The notes under the pieces are model-generated. The model was given only the letters and a program-made list of their open reading frames with translations. It was not told the DNA's origin and did no database searches. A DNA stretch of 64,000 bases from Streptococcus sp. 596553 (lineage in GTDB: Bacteria; Bacillota; Bacilli; Lactobacillales; Streptococcaceae), in contig NZ_OXCQ01000003.1 in the NCBI RefSeq assembly GCF_900411395.1, positions 148,365-212,364 on the forward strand, read 5' to 3'. Shown here in pieces: positions 25,439-38,771 of this stretch; within the stretch, counting starts at the first letter, position 1; every line of letters starts with the position of its first letter. Made by a program: the position numbers and the translations under genes.

Positions 25439-26594
25439 TTTTGACTTCCTCGCCCTCTACTTCATATAGGCCACTGACTACCTTATACCATTCGAAAATG
25501 GCTGAAATGACAACTTTAGCAGAAGCATAAACCGGAATACCGAGCAAGACTCCCCAGATACCAAACATGGAACCTGAAGTTAACAAGACAAAGAGAACAT
25601 TAATGGGATGGATGTTTAATTGACTTCCCAAAATCAATGGAGAGACAAAACGGCCTTCAATAGTTTGTTCTACGATAAAGACGATCACTACTTTCAAAAG
25701 CATAACTGGCCCAGCAATCAAGCCCAATACTAGGGCAGGAAGCATAGCTAAGAAGCTACCCAAATAAGGAACCAGATTTAAAATACCAGCAGTAACACCC
25801 AGCGTAACCGCATAACGGAGACCAATGATCTTAAAGAAGATCATAAACATTACTGCAACAATAATAGCCACTGTCACTTGCCCTCGAACATAGTTGGACA
25901 ACTGTTGATTCACATCTGACAAAACTTGTCCAACAGGTTCTTTCAATTTCGTTGGCATGAATTGGGTCAAATAGTGACGCAGGCCTTTCCCATCACGTAA
26001 GAGATAAAAGAGCATGAAAGGAACGATAATCAAGGCAACAATCACTTGAGATGCCCCACTAATAAAGGCACTCACCCAGTTGACTGCCTGAGAAGAAACC
26101 TTGCTCGCCCAAACTGTAGCCTGACTAGAGAAGTTTGTCAAAACCTGCTCTAACTGAGGTCTGAAATCATCTGGCAGATGCTGGGCTACCAATCCATTAA
26201 CAACCCTATCTATATCTTCTAAGTAAACAGGAACGTTTCTTGCAAAGGTCAAAACCTGGCGTTGCAGATTTGGAATGGCGACTGCCAAGCCCCAAATGAT
26301 AAAGAGAGCGATGATGACAAAGACAATAGTGATAGCTATAACACGATTAACCTTATGCTTCTCCATCCAATCAACAATAGGATTCAACAAATAATATAAC
26401 AAGCCAGACAGAATGACTGGCAACATCACAACTGCTAAAAAGTCTAAAACAGGTGAAAATAGAAAACTAATCTTACTTAAAATAAAAAGATTGAGTCCCA
26501 ATAATAAGGTTACTAAAAATACCGTAATGGCCTTGTTATCCAAAAACCACTTGAAAAACCAAGATAGGCTAAAATGTTTCTCTTTTTGCTCCAT
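25428..26594 (-). CDS. AI-2E family (TqsA/YdiK-type) membrane transporter
   Basis: 388-residue membrane protein of the AI-2E transporter family: two N-terminal helices, a pair of helices after VMLPVILSGLLYYLLNP, an amphipathic middle region, and a C-terminal helix bundle with VEQTIEGRFVSP and GSMFGIWGVLLGIPVYA, the conserved family segment. The family exports small molecules or ions (named after E. coli TqsA, which affects AI-2); substrate here unknown. SD GGAAG upstream. Followed by the overlapping TPR gene. Confidence 0.88.
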   Translation of the reverse strand: MEQKEKHFSLSWFFKWFLDNKAITVFLVTLLLGLNLFILSKISFLFSPVLDFLAVVMLPVILSGLLYYLLNPIVDWMEKHKVNRVIAITIVFVIIALFIIWGLAVAIPNLQRQVLTFARNVPVYLEDIDRVVNGLVAQHLPDDFRPQLEQVLTNFSSQATVWASKVSSQAVNWVSAFISGASQVIVALIIVPFMLFYLLRDGKGLRHYLTQFMPTKLKEPVGQVLSDVNQQLSNYVRGQVTVAIIVAVMFMIFFKIIGLRYAVTLGVTAGILNLVPYLGSFLAMLPALVLGLIAGPVMLLKVVIVFIVEQTIEGRFVSPLILGSQLNIHPINVLFVLLTSGSMFGIWGVLLGIPVYASAKVVISAIFEWYKVVSGLYEVEGEEVKSEQ

Positions 26595-26662
26595 AAATAC
26601 TTCCTTTCTATCGTTCTCTCATTATACCATTTTTGAAGTAAAATAACTCTTTTTTAAGTGCT

Positions 26663-26769
26663 TATACTCTTCGAAAATCAAATTCAAACCACGTCAGCTT
26701 CGCCTTGCCGTACTCAAGTACAGCCTGCGGCTAGCTTCCTAGTTTGCTCTTTGATTTTCATTGAGTATT
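26663..26769 (+). repeat. BOX element without boxB (A-C)
   Basis: BoxA (TACTCTTCGAAAATC, GCCTTGCCGTA) passes directly through CTCAAGTACAG into boxC (CTAGCTTCCTAGTTTG ... CATTGAGTAT). About 107 bp, in the gap between the AI-2E-type and peptide-binding genes. Confidence 0.92.
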
Positions 26770-26816
26770 ACATGGAGACAGCGATATAAAAAATCCCCTC
26801 AAAAGAGGAGATTCGA

Positions 26817-28793
26817 TTAGTCTTGAATATGACGATCTAAGTTCTTCTGATAATCAGCATTTGATTTGGCTTTTTCATCAGCAAATTTCTTGCGGAAGTC
26901 ATCCATTTCTTTAGACGTTACAATCTTGTCTTGTAATTTTTGGTACTTGTAGCTGTGTTCACTTGTCTTATCACCTACCCAACCATCTGCACCGCTACCT
27001 GGAACTTTCTTCGTTATTAGCATTTGGGCACCATCTGAGTATACAGGAATAACCAAGGCGCTATCTGTTAACCAAGCTTGAGCTTTAGCATATTTAGAAT
27101 AACGTTTTTGCAGATCTGTTTTCTCACCACTAGCATCCGTAATTAACTCTTTAAACTTATCTAAACCAACAGCTTTGATTGCCGGATTATCTGTACCTGG
27201 TGCTACACCAAGTGCTCCTAGAAGAGTTGGACCAGATGTTGGATCAAATACATCTAAATAGGTTGATGGATCTGCATAATCAGGACTCCAACCACTATTT
27301 ACATTGATATCCCAATCAATATTGTCAGTTGATGTTGCAAATACTGTCATATTTCCCAATTCATCATCAGAAACTTGTTGAATGTCAATCACTATATTTT
27401 CAGAGCCTAAGGCTTCCTCAATGGATTGTTTATAAGATTGGGCTTGACGAATAAAATCTGTCTGAGTAGAGGAAACTGGAAGGTCTAAATGAACGGGGAA
27501 CTGTACTCCATCGGCTTGAAGTGTTTTCTTAGCAACTTCAAATTTAGCTTTAGCCTTGTCTACATTATGAAGTGAATCTTGTGCATCATCAAAACTCACG
27601 TCTTTCCAAGCGTTATCTAACTTATCCAGTTCTGCCTTAGCTACTTGCCCAAACGACTGTTCTCCAACTTGGACAAATGTTGGAGGGGTAAAACTTGTAC
27701 GTAATTTACGAGGTGCCACTTCGTCCCCAAATACTTGAGATACTGCAGCCGTACGATCTGCTGCGAAAGCCAAGGATTGACGGAAATCTTTATTCAACAA
27801 AGCCTTTTTAGTGGATGATTTTTCCGCATCACTTATTTTAGCAGTATGGTTATAAGCTACACGATCAATATTAGTAGACATATAGAATACGCCACCTCTT
27901 TGTTGACCATATACAATATTATCCTTGTACTTTTCTTTTAGACGTTCATAGTTGGCAGAGTTTTTAAAGAGTGGAGCAGCTGGATAATGTCCCTCATCAA
28001 AACCTCGTCCAAGAGAATCGGCATCCTGACCATCAAAGAAAGACAATTTAATATCATCAATAAAGACATTTTGCTTATCCCAATAGTTTTGATTTTTGGT
28101 CATCTCAATGGAAGATTTAGATGTCAATCCCTTGAGGAGGTAAGCACCATTATAAAGAATGCTTGTTACATCAGTCGCCTTCCCAAAGTCATCTCCTTTA
28201 GAAGCCAAAAAGTCCTCGCTAATTGGGGCAAGAACGCCCATTGTTGTCTTGGAATTCCAGAAAGATTCTGGATGGTTCAAAGTGTAAACAACCGTATAAT
28301 CATCTGTCGCTTTTACACCAACAGTAGAGAAATCTGTTGTTTTCCCATTGACATAATCGTCCAAACCTTGAACTGAGTCTTGAACCAGATAAAGAGCCTG
28401 TGATTTCTTATCAGCTGCGTGCTTCAGACCAGTTACAAAGTCCTGAGCTTTGACTTCACCATACTCTTCGCCTTCATTGGTATACCATTTGACACCCTGA
28501 CGGATTTTATAGGTATAGGTCAAACCATCTTTTGAAACAGTCCAATCTTCTGCAACTGATGGAATCAGATTCCCATATTGGTCATTTTCAAGTAGACCGT
28601 CAATAACGTTCCCTGTGACCTGTTTTGTACTCTTGTTACCAGAAACTGTATAATCCAGAGTCGTAGGGTCTGTAGAGAAGACATAGGTATAGGTAACAGG
28701 TTTAGTAGCATCTTTACCACCTGTTGAACACGCTGCTAGCATAGCCGCCGAGAGTATAGCTACACCAGCTGCTAGAAAAACTCGTTTTTTCAT
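26817..28793 (-). CDS. Oligopeptide-binding lipoprotein, AmiA/AliA/AliB family
   Basis: 658-residue family 5 solute-binding lipoprotein. Lipobox LAAC within AAMLAACSTGG, then the Ami/Ali signature region (YVFSTDPTTLDYTVSGNKST, LTYTYKIRQGVKWYTNEGEE). Such lipoproteins have no ABC partners of their own and feed peptides to the Ami permease encoded elsewhere. It is a second Ali-type gene in the window besides aliB at 50.4 kb, from which it differs clearly (about AliA length). Start MKKRVFL chosen for SD AAAGGAG; extended -10 TGCTATAAT lies about 30 nt upstream. Single gene. Confidence 0.93.
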   Translation of the reverse strand: MKKRVFLAAGVAILSAAMLAACSTGGKDATKPVTYTYVFSTDPTTLDYTVSGNKSTKQVTGNVIDGLLENDQYGNLIPSVAEDWTVSKDGLTYTYKIRQGVKWYTNEGEEYGEVKAQDFVTGLKHAADKKSQALYLVQDSVQGLDDYVNGKTTDFSTVGVKATDDYTVVYTLNHPESFWNSKTTMGVLAPISEDFLASKGDDFGKATDVTSILYNGAYLLKGLTSKSSIEMTKNQNYWDKQNVFIDDIKLSFFDGQDADSLGRGFDEGHYPAAPLFKNSANYERLKEKYKDNIVYGQQRGGVFYMSTNIDRVAYNHTAKISDAEKSSTKKALLNKDFRQSLAFAADRTAAVSQVFGDEVAPRKLRTSFTPPTFVQVGEQSFGQVAKAELDKLDNAWKDVSFDDAQDSLHNVDKAKAKFEVAKKTLQADGVQFPVHLDLPVSSTQTDFIRQAQSYKQSIEEALGSENIVIDIQQVSDDELGNMTVFATSTDNIDWDINVNSGWSPDYADPSTYLDVFDPTSGPTLLGALGVAPGTDNPAIKAVGLDKFKELITDASGEKTDLQKRYSKYAKAQAWLTDSALVIPVYSDGAQMLITKKVPGSGADGWVGDKTSEHSYKYQKLQDKIVTSKEMDDFRKKFADEKAKSNADYQKNLDRHIQD

Positions 28794-28952
28794 ATTAAGG
28801 ACTCCTTTAAACATTTTATGAATTCATTATAGCACTTTTAAGAAGAAAAGTAAGGAAAACAATCTCGATATTATTATATTTTTCAAAAAACCAATCAATT
28901 ATTTTTTAAAGTGCTTACATCTAATTGGATGTCTTTAATTGGCTTGTTTTTG

Positions 28953-28961
28953 TGATATAAT
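28953..28961 (+). promoter_or_regulatory. Extended -10 of lactonase-family gene
   Basis: TGATATAAT with an upstream TTTAAT 16 nt away; 28 nt before the ATG. Confidence 0.5.
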
Positions 28962-28989
28962 AGTCTTATCTTTATATAGAGGTAACGTT

Positions 28990-30003
28990 ATGAAAGAAAC
29001 TGTTTATTTTGGAACTTACACACGTCGTACTTCCCAAGGGATTTACAAGGCAGACTTTGATACAGAAACTGGTCAGCTTTCAAATCTAGAACTTTTTGCA
29101 GCTGAGCCAAGTCCAACCTACCTTGCCTTTGACCAGCACCAACATTTATACACCGTTGGTAGTCAAGACGATAAGGGGGGAATTGCAGCCTATCAAACTG
29201 ACGGGACTTTGTTAAATCATGTTGTTGAGGAGGGAGCCCCCCACTGTTATGTTGCTGTTGATGAAAAGCGTGATTTGGTTTACGCAGCCAACTACCACAA
29301 AGGACAGGTCCTTGTTTATAAACGTCAGGAAGATGGTCGTCTTCTACTTAGTGATGTAGATCAACACAGGGGCCAAGGTCCACATGAAAATCAAGCATCT
29401 CCTCATGTTCACTATACAGATTTAACACCTGACCACTATCTAGTGACTTGTGACTTGGGAACTGACCAAGTCATCACCTATGACCTTGATCAAGAAGGGA
29501 AATTATCTAAACTCTATACCTACAATAGTATTCCTGGAGCTGGTTCTCGTCATATCGTTTTCCATAACCACTATAAAATCGCTTATCTCATTTGTGAACT
29601 CAATAGTACTATCGAGGTTTTAATCTACGATGGCGTTGGTGAATTTGAACGCATGCAAGTTATTTCAACTTTACCAGAAGCTTACGAAGGCTTTAATGGA
29701 ACTGCTGCTATTCGTCTCTCAAAAGATGGTAAATACCTCTACGCTTCTAACCGTGGTCATGATTCTATCGCAGTATATACCATCCTTACGGACGGTAGCT
29801 TAGAGTTGCTAGAAATCGTTCCAACACATGGTCAGACCCCACGTGATTTTGATTTGACACCAGACCAAAAATTTCTCATTGCTGTCCACCAAGACTCTGA
29901 CAATGCAACTGTCTTTAAACGTAATTGTGACAATGGTCGTCTAGCAGAACTCTCCAACGACTTCCATGTTCCCGAAGCAGTCTGCATCCGTTTTGCTCCT
30001 TAA
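28990..30003 (+). CDS. Lactonase family beta-propeller protein (6-phosphogluconolactonase-like)
   Basis: 337-residue seven-bladed propeller of the YbhE/Pgl family. Typical strands YFGTYTRRTSQGIYKADFD at the start, SPHVHYTDLTPD, LYASNRGHDSIAVY and VPTHGQTPRDFDLTPDQKFLI near the end; the conserved His, Asn and Arg of these strands line the central pocket in the family. Probably hydrolyses a sugar lactone, possibly 6-phosphogluconolactone; substrate not proven. Start taken at 28990 with GAGG upstream; the longer frame runs into the promoter. Convergent with atpC, sharing a terminator. Confidence 0.88.
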   Translation: MKETVYFGTYTRRTSQGIYKADFDTETGQLSNLELFAAEPSPTYLAFDQHQHLYTVGSQDDKGGIAAYQTDGTLLNHVVEEGAPHCYVAVDEKRDLVYAANYHKGQVLVYKRQEDGRLLLSDVDQHRGQGPHENQASPHVHYTDLTPDHYLVTCDLGTDQVITYDLDQEGKLSKLYTYNSIPGAGSRHIVFHNHYKIAYLICELNSTIEVLIYDGVGEFERMQVISTLPEAYEGFNGTAAIRLSKDGKYLYASNRGHDSIAVYTILTDGSLELLEIVPTHGQTPRDFDLTPDQKFLIAVHQDSDNATVFKRNCDNGRLAELSNDFHVPEAVCIRFAP

Positions 30004-30012
30004 TAAAACATA

Positions 30013-30048
30013 TAAAAAATGAACTTGGAATTTTCAAGTTCATTTTTT
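30013..30048. terminator. Bidirectional terminator between lactonase gene and atpC
   Basis: AAAAAATGAACTTG-loop-CAAGTTCATTTTTT; A- and T-runs serve both directions. Confidence 0.88.
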
Positions 30049-30049
30049 C

Positions 30050-30469
30050 TTATAGTCTATTTCCGACATTAATACGGTTAATGGCACGTTGCAGTGCAAT
30101 CTTAGCACGACGTTCTTGGTCAATCAAGTGTTTGTCTTGTGCTTCTTCAATTGCACGTTCTGCACGAAGTTTGGCACGTTCTGCACGACTGATATCGATA
30201 TCACGAGCACGTTCTGCAGAGTCAGCGACGATTGTAATCATATCATTGGCAATTTCAATAACACCGCCGTTTACTGCAATCCAGTTCACGTGATCTTCAT
30301 CATCAATACGTTTCACCTTTACTTCATCAACTGCTAAAACCGCAATCATATTTTCATGTCGTGGCAAGATCCCCATCTCACCATCCAGAGTTCGAACCGA
30401 TACATAGCTGGCATGGTGATCATAGACGAGGCCATCTGGTGTCACGATCTGGACAGTTAACTGAGCCAT
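30050..30469 (-). CDS. atpC: ATP synthase epsilon subunit
   Basis: 139 residues; N-terminal beta sandwich ([31 protein letters not shown]) and C-terminal helical hairpin ([16 protein letters not shown]). Central-stalk subunit of F1 that couples gamma rotation and inhibits ATP hydrolysis. Last gene of the atp operon, 10 nt after atpD. Confidence 0.97.
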   Translation of the reverse strand: MAQLTVQIVTPDGLVYDHHASYVSVRTLDGEMGILPRHENMIAVLAVDEVKVKRIDDEDHVNWIAVNGGVIEIANDMITIVADSAERARDIDISRAERAKLRAERAIEEAQDKHLIDQERRAKIALQRAINRINVGNRL

Positions 30470-30479
30470 AGATCACCTC

Positions 30480-31895
<1,416 letters not shown>

Positions 31896-31971
31896 CTATT
31901 CTATATAAGATACTGTCGGTTCCTAGCTAAACTAGGTCCTAAGTTCATTTTCATACGAGCTGGACTAGAGC

Positions 31972-32850
31972 CTATTCTAAGGCACTAGCTCCTGCTACGA
32001 TTTCTGTAATTTCTTGTGTAATCGCCGCCTGTCTGGCACGGTTATACTGAATTGTCAAATCATTGATGACTTTCTTAGCATTATCTGTCGCTGTTTGCAT
32101 GGCTGTCATACCGGCAGCATTTTCAGCTGTCTTGGCATCGATAATAGCCCCGTAAATCATACTTTCTGCAAACTGAGGCAACAACTGCTCTAAAATTTCT
32201 TCTCGGCTGGTTTCCAATTCAAAAGTCAAGCTGTAGTCTTCATCCGCTTCATTTGGATCCAAGTCAACAATCGGAAGCATTTGTTCCACACGCATTTGAC
32301 TGGTTAGCGTATTGACATGGTGGTTGTAGCAAACATAAAGCTCATCAAAGAGTTCATTTTGGTACATTTCAACAGTTTTTGAAATAATCTTACGAACTTC
32401 ATCAAAGCTAGGTTGATCCGCCAAGCCACGTAATTCATAAAGTGGTTGAATACCACGAGCCTTAAAGAAATCAGCTCCCATTCCACCGATACAGATCATT
32501 TCAAAACCTTTACCGTCTGGATGGTATTCTTCCTTCAACTCCATAACGGCTTTCAGAATAGAAGAATTATACCCTCCGACCAAACCACGGTCTGAAGTAA
32601 TGACGATATAGCCTGTCTTTTTAACTGGACGACTAATCAACATCGGATTTGTTGAACCACCAGATCCATTACCATGAAGGATATCTGTCAAGAGCTTGCG
32701 AACTTTCTGAGCGTAAACTTGGAAGTTGCGAGCAGCTTCTTCAGAGCGACCTAGCTTAGCAGCCGAAACCATTTGCATGGCATTAGTGATTTGACTCGTA
32801 TTTTTTGTTGAGGCGATTTTTGTTTTAATATCATTTAGAGATACTGCCAT
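31972..32850 (-). CDS. atpG: ATP synthase gamma subunit
   Basis: 292 residues; N- and C-terminal helices forming the rotor shaft ([21 protein letters not shown] and [26 protein letters not shown] end), with the Rossmann-like middle ([15 protein letters not shown]). Transmits rotation from the c ring to F1. Between atpA (15-nt gap) and atpD. Confidence 0.97.
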   Translation of the reverse strand: MAVSLNDIKTKIASTKNTSQITNAMQMVSAAKLGRSEEAARNFQVYAQKVRKLLTDILHGNGSGGSTNPMLISRPVKKTGYIVITSDRGLVGGYNSSILKAVMELKEEYHPDGKGFEMICIGGMGADFFKARGIQPLYELRGLADQPSFDEVRKIISKTVEMYQNELFDELYVCYNHHVNTLTSQMRVEQMLPIVDLDPNEADEDYSLTFELETSREEILEQLLPQFAESMIYGAIIDAKTAENAAGMTAMQTATDNAKKVINDLTIQYNRARQAAITQEITEIVAGASALE

Positions 32851-32865
32851 CTGACACCTCTATTC

Positions 32866-34921
<2,056 letters not shown>

Positions 34922-34922
<1 letters not shown>

Positions 34923-35416
34923 TAAGCTTCTCCTAGCTGATCGATATACTGATCAATGAGTTCTTTATGGGCATGACCGTCAAGGTTTTGTGAGATGATT
35001 TTACCAGCTAGGCTGATGGTCAAATCTGCTACCTCACCCTTAACGCTTTGTAAAGCTTCAGCTTTGTTTTGAGCAATTTCTTGGTTTGCTTTTTCTTTTA
35101 AGCGTCCTGCTTCTAGTTTAGCATCTACTAAAATACTAGCCTTACTTTTCTCAGCTGTTGCTTTCGCATTCTCAATGATTGCCTTGGCTTCTTTACGGCT
35201 ACCAGCCAATTCATCTTCGCGTTTTTGAGCCAATACTTCTGCTTTTTGACGGGCTTCTTCAGCACTGTCAATATCAGTAGCAATTTTTTCAGCTCTTTCT
35301 TCGAAAATGCCTGTAATATTAGACCATGCAAATTTTTTAATCAAGACTAGCAAAAGAATAAAAGAGCCAGTGATTAAAATAAAATTACCAATCAATTCAC
35401 CTACTGTTACGTGCAT
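34922..35416 (-). CDS. atpF: ATP synthase subunit b
   Basis: 164 residues; a single N-terminal membrane helix ([20 protein letters not shown]) followed by a long charged, coiled-coil stalk ([21 protein letters not shown]). Peripheral stator linking a to F1. Fourteen-nt gap to atpB, one-base overlap with atpH. Confidence 0.96.
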
Positions 35417-35429
35417 CAGTTACTCCTTT

Positions 35430-36146
35430 CTATTCCTCTTCAATATTAATCTTATTCCCTAAATACACAGATGTCAAAAGAGTAAAGACATAAGCTTGGA
35501 TGCAGGAAATAAAGACAGAAAATGCAGTCCAAGCCAAATTAGCTCCAAAGGCTACTGGATACCAATAAATAGCTTGGTGGGAAAGAAGAAGTAACAAACT
35601 CGTCATGACCTCTCCTGCAAAGATATTCCCAAAAATCCGCAAAGCCAAAGATAAGAAGTTTGTAAATTCTTCCAAGATATTCATCGGTATGACAAAAACA
35701 GGACTCATAAAAGATTTTATACTTTTTTTAAATCCACGACGACGAACGCTTTCTATATGTGTCAACAAAATGACAAGAAAAGATAAGGTTAAGTCATACT
35801 GTAAATTAGCGGTTGGCGAACTCCACCAGTTAGTCCCATCGATCGTTTGAAGCTTTGTCATTAAGCCAAGGTTATTGGCAATCACCATGAAAAGAAATAA
35901 ACAAAGGAAAAAGAGCGAGTAGTCTTTCATGTAGCTTTTACCAATGTTAGGTTCTGTAAATCCAATAACAAAGTCATAGAAATACTCAAGTACATTTTGC
36001 TTTCCTTTGGGTTTCAAGGTCATATTGCGGCTTGCCCAATAAATAAAGACAAAAATAACTCCCACAATCAACAAGGTCATGGCTAACATAGTCAGATTGA
36101 AGATAACAGGACCAATAGAGATGATTGGATTAATACTTTCTTCCAT
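35430..36146 (-). CDS. atpB: ATP synthase subunit a
   Basis: 238 residues, five to six membrane helices; the essential arginine lies in [15 protein letters not shown] (R170). Forms the proton half-channels next to the c ring. W206 (ANLAWTAF) is the residue at which optochin-resistance changes have been described in pneumococcus; it is wild type here. 34 nt downstream of atpE. Confidence 0.97.
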   Translation of the reverse strand: MEESINPIISIGPVIFNLTMLAMTLLIVGVIFVFIYWASRNMTLKPKGKQNVLEYFYDFVIGFTEPNIGKSYMKDYSLFFLCLFLFMVIANNLGLMTKLQTIDGTNWWSSPTANLQYDLTLSFLVILLTHIESVRRRGFKKSIKSFMSPVFVIPMNILEEFTNFLSLALRIFGNIFAGEVMTSLLLLLSHQAIYWYPVAFGANLAWTAFSVFISCIQAYVFTLLTSVYLGNKINIEEE

Positions 36147-36180
36147 CTAAAATCCTCCCTTTTCTTCTCGTTCCATGTAT

Positions 36181-36381
36181 TTATTTGATAATAAATGAGA
36201 AGACAAGAGTTACAAAGAAAGTTCCTTCAATAAAGGCAACACCTAAAAACATCAAACTACGAAACTCAGAAAGCATATCTGGTTGGCGTGCTACTGATTT
36301 AAACAGTCCATTCATCAATAAACCTTCACCGACAGATACGCCCATACAGGCAATACATAAGCCTAAAAATGTTAAATTCAT
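36181..36381 (-). CDS. atpE: ATP synthase subunit c
   Basis: 66 residues, two membrane helices; the proton-carrying carboxylate is E52 (AFIEGTFF). Monomer of the rotor ring. Residues G14, G20, M23 and A49, known targets of optochin-resistance mutations, are in the sensitive state. First gene of the operon; SD AAGGAG before the ATG. Order atpE-B-F-H-A-G-D-C (c first) is the streptococcal arrangement. Confidence 0.97.
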
Positions 36382-36416
36382 AACGAATTCTCCTTTAAAA
36401 TAAAATTTACTTACTT

Positions 36417-36445
36417 AGTGTAGTCCTAAAATTTAAATTTGTCAA
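36417..36445 (-). promoter_or_regulatory. atp operon promoter
   Basis: Minus strand TTGACA, 17-nt spacer, TACACT, 35 nt before the atpE ATG. A sequence resembling a CcpA site (TGGAAGCGTTTAA, 36460-36473) lies 15 nt upstream of the -35 but deviates at its 3' end, so CcpA control is only a guess. Confidence 0.75.
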
Positions 36446-36539
36446 CTTTTTTTGCACATTGGAAGCGTTTAATGAAAATTACTTCCATTTTCTTTCGTAT
36501 TTCACTCTATTCTGAAAAGCTTGTGTATATTTACTGAAG

Positions 36540-36788
36540 CTAGCAAGTCTTACCTGTAAATTTAATGAAAGCAACACAAAATCCGAGAGGGGAATCTCGG
36601 ATTAAGGTCAATTTAAAAAAATAGAGAGTTTTCTGCTTATTCAATTTTTTCAAAATATCGACGGCATCGCTTCTTTTCTTAACCTGATAGGACTTGATTC
36701 CCAATTTCTCAGTTGCGATTGTATTGTCCTCAATATCACCTAGAAAGACACAATTTGTAGGATTTAACTGGTATTTATCGATAGTTAC
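36540..36788 (-). pseudogene. Remnant of a HAD-like hydrolase C-terminus
   Basis: Minus-strand frame reading YQLNPTNCVFLGDIEDNTIA then TEKLGIKSYQVKKRSDAVDIL, the motif IV region of HAD phosphatases (GD-x-x-x-x-D type, followed by A-x-x-x-G). The N-terminal part with the catalytic DxD is absent and an in-frame stop precedes it; the C-terminal end runs through a hairpin (AATCCGAGA / TCTCGGATT, 36579-36602). It fills most of the gap between the atp operon and the acetyltransferase gene. A decayed gene. Confidence 0.65.
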
Positions 36789-36819
36789 TCATATCCATCA
36801 GTCCACTTCCATATTCACC

Positions 36820-37230
36820 TTACAAATCTTTTTGGTAATAAAATCTTTTTCCTGTGTAGGGATAGTCTTGCAAAGCAAAGACTTCCTTGTAGCCATGCCT
36901 TTTATAAAAATCTGGAGCTTGAAACTGGTAGGTATTGACAAAAGCAAAACGACAGTTTCGATTCTTAGCTTCAGTTTCTGCTTGCTGCAATAGTTTTGAA
37001 CCGATTCCTTGCCCTCGCAGTTCCTCTTTTACAAATAAATACTCGATTTCTAGCCAATTTCCAAAAGTCTCTGCTATCAAACCTGCCAGGAGATTGCCCT
37101 TTTCATCTTCGACATAAAGATTAAGTGGCTCACTTTCAGCCTCTTCTCTTTTTGAACGATTATAAGCACGAATCAAATTCCCAATTTCTTGTGCTTTCTG
37201 GGATTCCTTATTTTCCAATCTAAAGTACAT
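36820..37230 (-). CDS. GNAT family N-acetyltransferase
   Basis: 136-residue GNAT protein with the acetyl-CoA loop RGQGIGSKLLQQAE (motif A) preceded by the beta strand IEYLFVKEELRG, and the C-terminal YKRHGYKEVF. It transfers an acetyl group from acetyl-CoA to an unknown amine. The SD GGAGG lies before the ATG; monocistronic. Confidence 0.85.
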   Translation of the reverse strand: MYFRLENKESQKAQEIGNLIRAYNRSKREEAESEPLNLYVEDEKGNLLAGLIAETFGNWLEIEYLFVKEELRGQGIGSKLLQQAETEAKNRNCRFAFVNTYQFQAPDFYKRHGYKEVFALQDYPYTGKRFYYQKDL

Positions 37231-37295
37231 CCAAACCTCCTTGAAAACTGATACAGCTTGTATTATAGTCTTATTTCAAAAGACTGTCAAACTAG

Positions 37296-37326
37296 CAAAA
37301 ACCCACCAACCTGAGTTGATGAGTTT
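37296..37326 (-). terminator. Terminator of amino-acid permease gene
   Basis: Minus strand AACTCATCAAC-loop-GTTGGTGGGTTTTT. Confidence 0.75.
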
Positions 37327-37331
37327 CAAAT

Positions 37332-38696
37332 CTATTTTCTAAATTTCCACTGGCTATAAATCCCAAAACCGATAATCCAGATAGCTGATCCAATTGCTCC
37401 TACAAATGTAGACTCTTGTAAAAAGAGGGTTACAAAGACAAAGGCAAAGAAGAGCATGGTTAAAGGATTTAAGAAACGATAATGGGGCATGAGATAGCCA
37501 TCCGCCATAAAATCCTGTGACTTGCGGTATTTAAGGTGAGCCACCATGATTAAGATATAAATGGCAATATAGACACCTGATGATGATGCCGTAATCAAGG
37601 CAAAGGCATCCGAAACTCCTGGCAAGACGTTGATAAAGGCTGCTAGGGCAATCAAAATCGCTGAGGCAATGATGGCATTTTGTGGTACATTGTGGCGAGA
37701 AAGAGTATCTGCTTTAATAGCCTTTAGGAAGCGATTTGGCGAATCATGGGCAATCTGGTACAAATGGCGCCCTGTTGAATAAAGGGTTGAGTTAAGAGCA
37801 GATGCTGCCGAGGTCAAAACGACGAAGTTAATCAAGGCTGCCGCCCACTTGACACCGGCCAATTCAAATACTGTTACAAAAGGTGAATCAGCCGATGCAA
37901 GTTCACGCCATGGAATAATAGACATAATGGCTAAAAGAGCTCCACCATAGAAAAAGACGATTCGTAGAGGAATTTCCTTAACGGCTTTTGGCAAGACCTG
38001 GCGTGGATTTTTTGTTTCTGAAGTCGTTACCCCGATAAACTCAATCATGAGATAGGCAAAGAAAACCATCTGGAAAGCCATAACAAAGTTGACACCTCCA
38101 TTTGGGAAGAGGGAGAAATTGTCAGCAATATTGGCTAAACTTGCTACTCCATGAGGTGTCTTAAAGCCTGTCAAGACCATAAAGACTCCTGTCGCAATCA
38201 TAGCTAAAATAGCCACAATCTTGACCATAGCAAACCAAAACTCAACTTCTCCAAAGAGCTTCACCGCGATTAGGTTGACCAAGGCTAGAATGGTCAAAAA
38301 TCCAATCTCAATCATCCAACTCGGCCAAGTTGGGAACCAAAATTGCACATAATGTGCGATAGCAGTGATTTCCGCCATACCGATAAAGACAACAGATAGC
38401 CAGTAAGACCAAACCGAGAAATAGCCCCAGCCCTTACCCAAATGGCGTGTGATAAAGTTGATAAAGGTATGTTGCTCAGGGTCTTGGTAAAGCATTTCAC
38501 CAACAGCACGCATCATGAGGAACATGAAAGCCCCAGTAATCATATAAATCAGTACAATGGAAGGACCTGTTAGGCTGATAGAGCGACCCGCTCCCAGAAA
38601 GAGTCCTGTTCCGATTGTTCCCGCAATGGCCATAACCTGCACGTGACGATTGGTTAGACCACGCTCCATCTTATTTTTTTTCTTCTTTGAACTCAT
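37332..38696 (-). CDS. Amino-acid permease (APC superfamily, CycA/AroP-like)
   Basis: 454-residue, about 12 membrane helices. The N-terminal AIAGTIGTGLFLGAG is the AAT-family glycine-rich substrate loop, and the SETKNPRQVLPKAV segment after helix 6 is the family's cytoplasmic signature. Closest in style to D-serine/D-alanine/glycine and related permeases; substrate uncertain. Proton-coupled uptake across the cytoplasmic membrane. Single gene, own terminator. Confidence 0.9.
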   Translation of the reverse strand: MSSKKKKNKMERGLTNRHVQVMAIAGTIGTGLFLGAGRSISLTGPSIVLIYMITGAFMFLMMRAVGEMLYQDPEQHTFINFITRHLGKGWGYFSVWSYWLSVVFIGMAEITAIAHYVQFWFPTWPSWMIEIGFLTILALVNLIAVKLFGEVEFWFAMVKIVAILAMIATGVFMVLTGFKTPHGVASLANIADNFSLFPNGGVNFVMAFQMVFFAYLMIEFIGVTTSETKNPRQVLPKAVKEIPLRIVFFYGGALLAIMSIIPWRELASADSPFVTVFELAGVKWAAALINFVVLTSAASALNSTLYSTGRHLYQIAHDSPNRFLKAIKADTLSRHNVPQNAIIASAILIALAAFINVLPGVSDAFALITASSSGVYIAIYILIMVAHLKYRKSQDFMADGYLMPHYRFLNPLTMLFFAFVFVTLFLQESTFVGAIGSAIWIIGFGIYSQWKFRK

Positions 38697-38720
38697 ATCG
38701 TCTCCAATTCAATTTAAAAT

Positions 38721-38766
38721 GGAAAAAGGAGTGAGTGAAGCGCATAGCCTCCCCACTCCTTTTTTC
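38721..38766 (-). terminator. greA: greA terminator
   Basis: Minus strand AAAAAAGGAGTGGGG-loop-CACTCCTTTTTCC. Confidence 0.8.
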
Positions 38767-38771
38767 TGTTT

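Noticed and set aside
36460..36490. CcpA cre site upstream of the atp operon
   Set aside because: TGGAAGCGTTTAA fits only the first part of the consensus; too weak to list as its own feature.
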